Positions 13,201-25,200 of a stretch of 64,000 nt of DNA are shown piece by piece (position 1 is the first letter of the stretch; the number at the start of each line of letters is the position of its first letter). The stretch is from Mactra quadrangularis (taxonomy: Eukaryota > Mollusca > Bivalvia > Venerida > Mactridae). Position numbers and translations under genes: made by a program. The notes beneath the pieces are model-generated. The model saw only the letters and a program-made list of their open reading frames with translations. It searched no databases and had not been told where the DNA came from. The stretch spans positions 59,833,319-59,897,318 of the forward strand of contig CM046309.1 in NCBI GenBank assembly GCA_025267735.1, in the 5' to 3' direction.

Positions 13201-16200
13201 TAAAATTATCTCATGACCAAACTCCATGAAAAAATTCCCCCATCCAGAATTAAACCCATGACCCCTTTATCAGTAGACTTGTTTGCTATCAACTGAGCTA
13301 GCCTTAGACATGCTGTAAAGTATTTTCATATGTTAACTAAAGCCAAACTTTTTTTGTCACATGCAGGCACTAGTGACAAAGTAATAATGAATCTTAAGAG
13401 AAAAACAAGAAGACCAACTGATGTCAATTTGTGACCATGCTATTTAAAGATATAAATTATTACACACAAATTGAGCAGCTGCAATAGTAAACAGGACAAT
13501 CAGTGGTTTTTTTCAGGCCATTTTGGGGCCGAAATTGGGCCCCATTCCCCTCTCCAAAAAGTATATATTTTTCCCCTTCCCAGGTAAAAAATTCCCCTGT
13601 CAGAGTGTCCTAAAACTTTTTTATTTTTTATAGCACGTTTGCCCATTCCTCAAGCATTACAGAGAAATCACAGATGAATATATGGGTTCAATAGTTGAAA
13701 TTTCATAAAGGTAGACAGAAATGTTACTCTGTTAGAGGATCCATGTTATCTCAAGTATTGAAAAAAAATTTTCCCTAATTTCATTTTTGTCACGATTTTC
13801 CCCTCAAAAAGGGCCCCGCTACCTTTCCCCTATGAGTGAAAATAAACACTGACCATGCCAGGAGGCTCCCTATGGGTGTGTTGTTTTGTCCCATATGTGT
13901 ACCGTCCCTACGGCTGTCGGCAACAAGCCACGATTTTATGGGATTGAGGCATTACAAACTTTCATCAGACATTTTGAATCTTATATACATCTAATATAAA
14001 TAAAACACCAATATGTAACTGTAAGCTTGTTACCATGGGAATAGAAATACATGTTACCCATATGAATATCATAATACTTAATATGTCTGTTACAAGATGA
14101 AACATGAAGACATATGTATCAGATTTACATCTAAATATGATGTAAGAATATCTGCAACATTACAAAGGTGACAATTTACCGACAATTTGAAGTAATATTA
14201 ATGTATTCATCCAGATAACTTTTTCTTCATGGTGAATAAAATGATTTGATCAATTTACCCAGTCAATTATTGCTACATGATTAGTCTTTTGCTCGTATAT
14301 CTAAGTCTAAGTCTAAGTCTGACAATCTGTTTGCACATCAGAATTGCCACAAACCTCCATCAAAGTTCCTCTGTCTTTGTCCTGCTTATAATATATAGAC
14401 AGACATTCATCATTTCCTAGGCATGAAGACATAATCTGAATATACCTACTTATCATTCCTGGAAAGGCTAAATCACTGGATCTAGCTGTTAAACCAGTTA
14501 CTAGACATAACTTTGGTCAGTGACTGACAACTGCCCTACATGATTAAAAAATCAGTGGTAGAAGGGAGAATGGCCATAGAAATCCATTCATGACTAAACT
14601 CCACGAAAGTATCCCCCACCCTGGAATCAAAGTCAACACCCTAGATCAGTAGACTTGGAACAAGTGAATTTCATTTTTTTAAAAATACAGTAAGAAGGGT
14701 AATTTTTTACTGATCCATTAAAGTAAAACATTATACTTCCCATTTAATAATCAAATTGTGTGTGAAAGTTTACATTTACACAAGTAAATAAGTAATATAT
14801 CGTTCTTTATGCAATTATTTCACAATATCAGTAAAAATGTCACCTAACTTTGCCCTATACACAATTCAGCAACAAGAAACAGTGACATGCTAATTGGTAA
14901 TTTATCAACATGATTAACGACATCCTAAGTGCAAGCTAACAAGCCAGTAGATATTGCAATCAAATAAACAAAACAAATTTTCCGTGACATCGCATTTTCG
15001 ATAAACGAGCTTTAGAAAAAAATTCTTATACAACCCCATGCATCATGTTTCGTTCATTATTTTAGTTTAACAAGCAGTTTTAATGATAGATATTTGTCTG
15101 CTTGTTGACAAGGTTATATATTATTAACAATAGAAAACAGGAAATCAACATTTAAATTTGTTTCACGAACAGGCAATATTACATCCATTAAAATAGAAAA
15201 TTAATTAAAATTTAGAATCCATGTAAACTCTAATAAAAAGAAGTCTGAAATTATATCAGTGACAGCAAAATACAGACTTTCCACTCAGTCAAAATCAATT
15301 GGGGAAACATTTGGATATTTTTAACTTTTGTTTTAAAAAAGATGCAACAAACAAATATTGATAACACAAACCTAAAGGGATTTCTACCTCGGAAAAGCCA
15401 CTGGGATTTTAGATTCAGGCTCTAGAGAATTTTACATAATGTCTTCGTTTTAAGTCATTCTCCAACCCAGAGCTTACAGGTATCAAGATCATAGGCAGAT
15501 CTAGCCGGAGGGGGTCAGGGGGGTTCCAACCTCCCCATAAATTTCCAAAATGTAACCGTCCATGAGTGTATTTTTTAACTGTTAGCCATTTTTAAGCAAT
15601 TTTCTTGGGGTAACTTTCGTTTCTTAACATAGATCTTATTGTTATGTAGTTTTAATTATTAAAATGTTGTGTTATTCTGCAAAAGTGTTTAATGAGGTTG
15701 TGGTTAGAAAGTTTGGAACCCCCACCCCTAGAAAAAGTGGACCCCCCTAGAAAAAAATCCTGGATCTACCCCCTAAGATTCTAGTTAAATCGAAATTCCT
15801 TAACAACCTCAGTATACAAGATGAATACTTTTAAATGGACTGAACATTGTTAGGGCTACACTCGGATATAAAAGACCCTTACAATCCACATACACTTTTA
15901 CCAGGATTCCTACACTTGAATCAATACTTCAAGTAATCTCAAATGATTATGAGTGAAAAATTAAAATTGAGAACAATGTCAATGCTCAATACCAAGTTAT
16001 ATTTTTAAACAAACTGTTATTTCTAATATCATAAAACAATGAAAGTAATCTCACAGTAACTGTTGTATTAAAATCTAGGACATAGCACAAAACGGTCGCA
16101 ACTCGAGTGAGTTACGATCGTTTTTGTGCTAAGCCCACAAAATGCTTTTGTACTATGTTTTCAGATAGAGAGTATAGTTCTGTTGTAAAAGAACACATTG

Positions 16201-19200
16201 GTTATTTTGTAATTATTTCATTTTTCATGATTTCCGAAATGTATCATATAAGAAGAAAAGAGTCCTTATGATCATAAAGACCATTTCCTTATTACCACTG
16301 AAATTGGTGATCTAACAGTATAAATTTACTCAATTACGATTCTATATGCAAATCAGCTCTTTATTTATAAAGACTCATTGATGCTTACAGCCTGGAGCAT
16401 ATTCTTAGAGTTTTATTACTTCAAACCCAAACCTGCCTAGCTAGCTCAGTTGGTAGCATGCATGTCTATTGATCAAGGGGTCATGGGTTCTATTCCAGGG
16501 CAGGGCATACTTTCATGAGGCTTGGTCATGAAATTATTTCTACAGCCAATCTCCCTCCTACCAATGATTTTTAATTATGTAGGGCAGTTGTCAGTCACTG
16601 GCGAAAGTGTGTGCTTAGTAGTCTAAATCCAGAGATTTAGCCTTTCCACCGAAGGAGTGAGTAGTTTGACTGACCACCGTTATATGACAATGTGTTGCTA
16701 CAGCGTTAAACCCAACAAACAAACAAACAAACACCTCAAGCCCAAATATTCATACATTAAAGCCATGCCCATAAATGTTTATTTTGTATAAAATATACAT
16801 AAAACAATTGTAATCATAACTAATTTACAAGCAGTAAGCAATAAAAACTTCAGCAAAGCACACATTGATAAGGAATGAAGTAGAAGGCAAACATCATTGT
16901 TCCACATTGCCTACAAGCAAAAACAAGCCATCTAAGCACATGTTGATAAAGAATTCTAACACAGTAACAAACAAAGTAGAAAACAAACATTATTGTTAAA
17001 CACTGCCTATAACATTGTGTTCCATTAAACCTAGTTATAAATCTGACACCAAACTGGTCATAAAACTCTGAGAAATGACATCACAAGGTATTATGTATGT
17101 TTATCTGTAACATTTAATTGTACTCCAAGGCTACTGTCTTACATACTTTCTAAATCCTCTAGTTCTGATTTCTACAACAAAACCTAAAATTAACAGAATA
17201 TAAAGTTGACTATAAACTAGTTCATTATAAAATCAGGGCATATACCAGTAGTCATGTGATCTTCAAAATGAAAACTAACTCTCGTTTTTCATCAAAATCT
17301 TACAGCAGATACAAAGAAAGGATGCATATAGTGCACAAAATAACTATGACATTTCTATGTCCAAAAATGCCTATACATGCATGTTAGCTTTTAATATTGT
17401 AATTGTTTATTCTGAATCCTTTGTCGAATTATTTTGGAAATTGACCTTGTTTACAGTTCAATTCAATTTTTGTGAGGAAAATCAGAAGCTAACGAGCAAT
17501 AATTACACGACTAATTGGAAATTTCTGGAGAAAAGAAGTAGTAGTTTTTCATGCACTAGATCTACATTATGTCATTCAAATTTTTTTATCTAGAAAGAGA
17601 AATCCATGAAAATAAAGCATGTGCTTGTTTACCTAAGTAAATGTGGTGGATCATTTGACTATAGACCGTAAAAACTAAATATTTGTTGAGGTATTTCCAG
17701 AATAACATGGTATTTGTGTGTAAGAAACAATTACCATTTCACTCCTTAAACAAGCGAAATTTTAGAATCAACAACACTGACTAAATAGACAAGTTAATAA
17801 AAAACAGCAAAAGATTAGTACATAGATAGATCAGAGCAAAACTAGTCTCACAACATGTATATAAAGAAAAATGTACACTAGTTTTGCGCTAAGCTATTCA
17901 AAACATGCATTTAACTAAAAAAGCAATAAAACAAATGGACAGTGTGCAAACCCAAACCTAGTAGGGGCTGATTACATAGTTGTTAAAGTGGCATGCAAGC
18001 TTGTTTCCCCAAAAACTTTTTAACAATGTGGATAAAGTTAGTTTAAAGTATGTGGAAGTCTTTCAACAGAAGGTGAAAGTTGCTTGTATATATGTACCTG
18101 CTTGTGGAGACTCTAATTTCTCATCCAAAGGTCTTGGGATCAGCTCAGGACTGCTGGGATCCGAGGAAGAAGGGGAGGAGACTAAGTGTAAATGTATACG
18201 TGGTGGTTTTTCAGGAGGCGGCTCAAAGAATTTAACATCACCTGAAGTAGCGGGTGGTGTAACTTTACCACTTTTGTCCACTTGTAAATTTATTTGAGAT
18301 TTGAACTGAGCAGATGATTTGACAATTTCAGAGTTCTTCTTATATGGCACTTTGTATAATTGAACATTGCTCTGGTTATCAATGAGTACATAGTCACTGA
18401 TGTCTGAACGATATTCATGTTCATCTGGTAGACTGGTATCACAATGTTCCCTTTTATCATCATCAACATCTTCATCAACATCATCAATATCTTCAACACT
18501 TTGACATCTAGCTTTTGTCTCCTTAATACTACCACGTAAACTAGCAGACTCTATTTGTATTGAAACAGGAGGAAATCTCTCAGATGATTCAGTTGCAACT
18601 TTCTCTTTATTAACTACTTCAATATGAGAATCACCATCTAATTGGATATCAACATTATCAGAAAAACAGGTTTCACTTCTAATTGATTGGCATAAACTAA
18701 CATCCTCATTGATGCTTGCTCCAAGATAAGTATAATAATTCTGTGTATCATTATCCTGATCATTCTTTACATTAGTTTCATTTTTGTTTGTATCAACATT
18801 CAATGGTTTATCAATTTTTACATTTATACTACTTGACTGTAGATCACCTGTTTTAACAGGTTTAACTTCATCAATGTTTTCAGTAAGGATAAAAGGTCTA
18901 CTTTGTTCTGGGATACTATTACACTGTCCATCATTGTCCATACTATTAAATGGATCAATGTCACACATATCTGGTAAACTGTCACATCTTCCATCAGTAT
19001 CACTTATACTTCTACCAAGTTCAGATCTCATGTAAACAATATTGTCCTTTACCTCACCATGCCTCACTTTAGCATTGTTTTCAAGATCACCACTCCTTAC
19101 TTCAGTGCCATTCCTAAAGTCACTACGCCTTACTTCAACATCGTTTCTAAGTTCACCATTCCTTACTTCAGCATGGTTCTTATGCTCAACAAGTCTTATT

Positions 19201-22200
19201 TCACCATTGTCTTTAAGCACATCACACCTTACTTCAGCTTTGCTCTGGAGTTCACCACTCCTTACTTCAGGGTCATTCCCAAGTTCACTACGCTTTAATT
19301 CAGCATTGTTCTTTGACTCACCTGGCCTTACTTCAGTAGTATCAGTTATATTATCAACATGTCTTCGTGGACTGATGACATCATATTCCATTACAACATC
19401 ATCTATACAACTAACATCAGATATAGTGTCACATAATGCTCTAGAAACATTCATACTGCTGTCAGGAAAGTCTTCAGTAGTAATATCACTAATACTATGG
19501 CACATGTAGTTACTATCATTAATGCTGGCGTTATTATAAGAATCCTTTCTTTGAGAGACATCAACTATGTCATCAGCATTATCTGTTATAGATTGCACAC
19601 CTTCAGCATCAACAGACTTAAGAGAATCTTTACTTGTGTCACTTTTTGCTACATTTGCAGACTTCTGTGCATTTTCACTTGTGTTACTTTTAGCTTCAGT
19701 AATGTTTTCAATTACATCAGTAGAATCAATTTCAGAAATGGTATTTATATTATTTTTACCTATGTTACATTTATCTGTTGTTTGAGTCCCATTTTTATCA
19801 ACAAAAACTTTACCAATTAATATGTCTGGGTTATTCATTTCTTCTAAGTCTTTTACAATGATCTTTGGAACATTTAATGGTGGTAGGCTTTCTTTACACA
19901 AAACTTCAGTTTTCTCCACTAAATCCTCAGAAACAACTTGTTCATCATCTAAATCATTATCCATTTCTCCAGAATCTAGTAAATCAGCTTCATGTTTCTC
20001 CACAGGTAACCACTGATCATCACTTTTCTTGTATTTCTCTTGCGACTTTTTATCAGCATATCTATTCTGTACAGCTTTCTGACAGTTAAACCCACCACCT
20101 GAAGCAAGACTAAGAACCTTCTTTTCAACAGATTTAGATTTTTTAAATCTTCCTTTACTCCCTTCATCAGCTATAACTTTATCAAGAATTGATACAGCAG
20201 CGACACTGGCAACATCAAGATCAGTATGACCTACATCATCATTTTCAGACACTTCACTATCCTCGTCCACTTCCTCAATAACACTCAGCATATCAGAGTC
20301 TGAACTTTCAGGTGAACTGGGCTGATGTAATACAGCAATATGTGGAAGAGTGAAATGATCTTCGTCCTTTACTGCAGACTTTTGTCCAGCGTTTTGTTTA
20401 GCATTTAAATATTGTTTTGCATTACCAACTAGTCCGTCAATGTCATCCTCCTGTTCAATGGTTGAAGTTGGTCCTTTGGTGGAAAGTTCTTTCACGTTGT
20501 GTTGAACGCCAAGATATGAATATTCCTTTTGAAGCTTACTATTAGAATTCTGAGCATCAAGTTCCTGCGTAAACTGTTTTTCAAGCTGTGCTAGAAGCTC
20601 AGGATCAAATTCAACATTCTTTGTATCAGTGTCTAGAAAATCACCTTGTTGATCAATCAATATATCAAGCGAGTCTTGAACAGCCAACTTTGGTTTAGCA
20701 TGAGTATTTCTTGAATTATTAGTAGTAGGTTCATTGTTATAACTTGTTGGAGTTTCAATGGTTGATGGAGTATCATTTGAATTTTGTTTATTTTGTAAAC
20801 GTTTAGAAACACTGAGTCTTGTTAAATATTTGTGTTCATTGTTGTTCATCTCATCAACAATAGTTTGTGTGTGATTAGTTTGGTTTGGAGCAACTTTAAC
20901 TTCAGATTTTGTTTCTTTTACGATTTCTTCTTCTGCAACTTCTGGTTTAAATTCCTGATCAATATCTGCATATTTAAGAGCATCCTTGTACTCTTCATCA
21001 AGTTTAAGGTCATCTCCATCCACAACATCACCTTGTTCTGAAAGTAACAAATCTAACGAACCCATTGCTTTTAATTCCTTCTTTTTGGGTGATAACCTAC
21101 TCATGTCTTCATCAGGTAAGTCTTTGTCTTCTACATTATTCTTCTGACAAACAGAAACTTCTTCATTTATTTTTTGATTATTTAAAGCCATCAGATTATT
21201 CATTTTATTATCGTCAGGGTCATCAAGTAAGTCATCACCAGAATCCAGATTGTCTTCTGACATGAAAGCAAATCTAGTATAATTTCCTGCTCTCTTTTCA
21301 TACATATCCTGAGGAAATGGACTTTCAGAATTTGAGATCCAACCAGCCTCATAATTAGCATCTGAGACCTCAGAAATTGCAGTAGAAAACAACTGTACCT
21401 TCTGTATGCTATCAGACACATTAGCAACCATTTCTTCAAATACACTGTCATCACTGTAACTTTCATTTACCGGAGATTTTATTACATTGTCTGAAATAGG
21501 GACTTCAGTGTTATTAGTTAAAGCGTTTGTATGATATGGAAGACCCCCTCCCTCCTCGGCACCAGCACCTCTACTCTCAGTTTGGCTCTGCTCAGTTTCT
21601 AGTCCATTAGCTTCAGTATCATCTAACAAAATGAAAATGACAATACAAAGTGACTAAGTGTTAGAAAAATAAAATAATAAAGTGAACTAAATAAAAAAAT
21701 ATACAATACAATACAAGGTACTTGTACATTTTGAAACTATTTCAATAGATCAAATGCAAGATAATTAAGTTTGTATGCATATGAAAGTATTTCAGAAAAT
21801 TAATGTCTACCCATTAAAAAGGTGTTGCATGACTTTCAAACTTTTACTTTCATGTCTTTTTGAAAAGTTACCAACACAGCTTGGAAAGACAAAGGACTAG
21901 CAAACTATAAATAATGAAATGTATGACGAAAAAGAAAGTGTATGACCTAATTATACCAGAATCTAACCAAATATTGACATTAAAATCCAGTATTAGTTTA
22001 GTATAGAGGAACTTACAATAAACTAATAAGAATTTTATTTCTTACAATATTTGTTATTATTGAACTTTCTTGCATCTTATCTATAATCATAAAATAAAAG
22101 CCACAAAAAATAAAGAAAATATTTTAAACGATACACATGTTCTACAGTAATAAAATATTGATGAGAATTCAATAAAGAATGTACATGGATGGGGTGCTCT

Positions 22201-25200
22201 ACTTCACCAAGTCTAAGTTTTCACTTCAGGATATAACTTGAACCAATAATTGATCAATGTCTTATAGTTTCAACAACCTTTTACCCTGGATGAGGACCCT
22301 TCAAAGTGTGTGCATGCAATACCAATGAATTAAATACACCAACTTTCATTCAAATAATGCTAAACGTGTTGAAGCACACAACACAAATCTTACAGAATAT
22401 AGACAACACCAAAATACAAAACTGACAACTAAGCTCTTATTTTTCTAGAAAAGTTGAGCTACGAAATTAATGTAGTTACTATAAATGCCAAGATTCAGAA
22501 AATGTTGCACTTCTCTGAGAGAAACATTGAAATGCTTTCAGAGTTAATGGCTTTTAAGCTGATACAAATTTCTATATTTAGATAAAACAAACAGAAATAA
22601 GTATCTGAATCATCAGTATTTAAAATAAGATCATATCTTTACAATATTTTAGCCAAATATATCTAGTTCTTATCTAACTTTAAACATAAGAATTTGAAAA
22701 TGCATTAAAAGAAATATAGAAATTATTGTAAATTTTTCTCTATTAACAAGGTACATGTATACCAAAAGGTAGCCAGTTTTGTAGAAGGTAGGGGAGTACC
22801 GGCAGCATACCAAAACTCCCCAGACTTTTTCAAAACTCAAAGCACATTTATTTTGTTCAGCCAAACTCAAACACGAATCAATTTACGAGATACATATTCT
22901 GCATTTTAATTGAATCTTATGGCTAAAAGTCAAATTCAAAAAGTTATAAATTATTCTTTTTGAGTCTACAAACAATATTACAATAACCAACATTAACTTC
23001 ATTATATAAGGAAAGACTAAAGGCTCATAAACAAAAAAGAGGAGAGTTACTACAGAAGTATGCATACTGATACATGTACTTACGTTTCTTTGGTGACTTA
23101 GCCATCCTAGCAAAAGCACCAACAGCTCCAACCATTTTAGATACTCTCTTGAAATGCACCTTAGAAATTTCTTCCACAACGAAATCATTACCACCAGTGC
23201 CTCTAGTACTGTCTTTATTTACATCAGTCTGACTTCCTTCCTGGGAGGAGGAAGCCACGTTAGGTCTGTTACTATACCTAGACAATGAGTCAGTATCAGA
23301 ATCAGGGTTACTTGATTCACCTAAACTGTGTCTAAGATTGGTTGGAGATGGATGCGAAGACGGTAGAGAATCCATTGAAATAGAATAAGGTGAGCCTGCT
23401 CTAGGTACAGTAATTGAAACCATTAAGTCATTTTCCACTTCATTAGCTAAATCTTTAGACGGTTCTTGAACATCAGGAATGTTTTTTAAACTACTTTTGT
23501 CCGATCGATCCGACTTAGCAGATTTGTTTGAAATTAGAGTATCTTTACTACAACTTGATTTTATAGAACTATCAGATCTACTTTCACTATGTACACTAGA
23601 TATATCAGCACCAGAATTTCTATTTGGTTTATTTACATCAACAACATTGGGTATATCCGTATCAGAAGTTTTCTTTGCACCATGTTTTAATTCTTTGGAC
23701 AGACTTTCAGCACTTTTTCTAACAATACGTTCTCTTGACTTAGGTCTTACAAATTGATCAAATTCGCCATCACTAGCTCTATTTAACGAAGCTTGAGATC
23801 TAGATTTTTCAACTTCGTATTTTTTATCAAGCGATTCTCGTGTCTTAGCAACATGAAGACTAAGTTCCACAGAATGTACAGAAGTATTGTCCTGTTTATC
23901 ATTGTCATGACTCACTCTTTCAGAGTTTTCATTCATTGACCTTGACATTGCTGGTTGACCTTCATTTGTTGACCTTGACATTAAAGTCTGACCTTCATTC
24001 ATTGACCTTGTCATAGCTGGTTGACATTCATTCATTGACCTTGTCATACTTGGTTGACCTCGACCTTGACCTACTTTCTCAGGTGAAGGTCGTTCCCTTC
24101 TTTCCTTTGGTCTAGGTCTTGAATAATTACTTTCATTGTTACTTTCAAAATGTTCACTTTTAACTTTTCTTCTGGCAGCTTGATTAGGTGACCTTGGAGC
24201 AGGTCTAGGTCTTTGTTGTTCATTGTCAAGTCTCCTATTTTTAGACTCTAGTTTTTTAAAAGCAATAGGTTGAACGGACTCTTCAACACTTGCTAATCGG
24301 GGAGGTTCTATAATTTTAGGGGGAGGAGACTCTAAGTTTGGCGGAGAATCGATCCTACGACAATCAAGTTCTGATTCAGTGACAGAGGGAGCAGTTGAAG
24401 TACTCCTGACGTCAGCATCAGAATTTGAGCTTGAGTCACTATCAGACTCGCTATACCTTCGTGAAGTAACACGTCTAATTTGTGTCTCAGAAGGCGGAGA
24501 CTGTCCATCGTCAGTTTTCTTCACCCTTAACACATTAAACAACTCTGATAGCTTCATTTGGTCTCCTTCTTTAGGGGAAGTTACTCTAGATCTATTGGTT
24601 TCAGTACGGTCACTTTTTACACCATTTCTAGAAACCTTTCTATCTTGTCTGTCATTACCGTTACTCTCTGCTGGTTCATCAATGTCTATACTAGTAGAAC
24701 CTGAAATAAAACATTTAGATGATATTGTATTTGAATATTTAATATATTTATAACTTAATGGGGGTCGAGGGTTGATTAAGAAGTATTTTACCAGTAGTGA
24801 TTCCTATAGACCAGTGGGGCTTTTCACAAAAATTCTTATGAAAAAAATACTTGTAAGTCAGTTTCATATAATTAGCACTTCAAAGTCAGACGGATAATAA
24901 GCATAACTATGATATGATATTCAAAAGTTAAACACAATTCTACACAATTTGTATAATAATTCTAATTGATAAGCCATAAAATGAGCGTATTAATATTGTT
25001 TCTTGCTTTTGACTTACGAACATTTTTTTCAAAAGAACTTTTGTGAAAAGCACCACTTATTCGGAATTCAAATTTGTGGGGTTTTTTTTCATCTGTGTAC
25101 AGGCATGTTCTTAACAAAGTTTATTACACATCATACATGTAGCTGAAAAGCATGAAATACAGATTAAATTCTATTGTAACTTGTACAAAAGATGTCATTG

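Larger units (their letters stand above)
6763..18097 (-). other. Intron between exons 5 and 6
   Basis: An 11.3-kb intron packed with repeats listed separately: a MITE at 7617, SINEs at 8341, 8565, 13008, 14452 and 16432, a Tc1-like element at 9090, a 390-bp repeat at 10568 and microsatellites at 11795. Bases 12200-13000 hold a two-copy repeat (GGAATTTTGGTGTTCATGATTCAGAGACA type at about 12240 and 12370). Bases 14700-16000 and 16740-17830 show nothing I can identify. Confidence 0.6.

Noticed and set aside
18063..18297. Extension of the exon 5 reading frame to its stop at 18063
   Set aside because: A good donor (AAGCAG|GTACAT) at 18098/18097 has the phase needed for the exon at 6762, so the last 11 codons and stop are intronic.
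19042..19509. 155-codon plus-strand frame opposite exon 5
   Set aside because: An antisense shadow of the 11-residue repeat; the minus strand is clearly coding.
23025..23083. Extension of the exon 4 frame to its stop
   Set aside because: Donor AAGAAAC|GTAAGT at 23084 and the phase match to exon 5 make this intronic.
24379..24753. Plus-strand frame opposite exon 4
   Set aside because: Antisense shadow of an exon supported by both splice sites.
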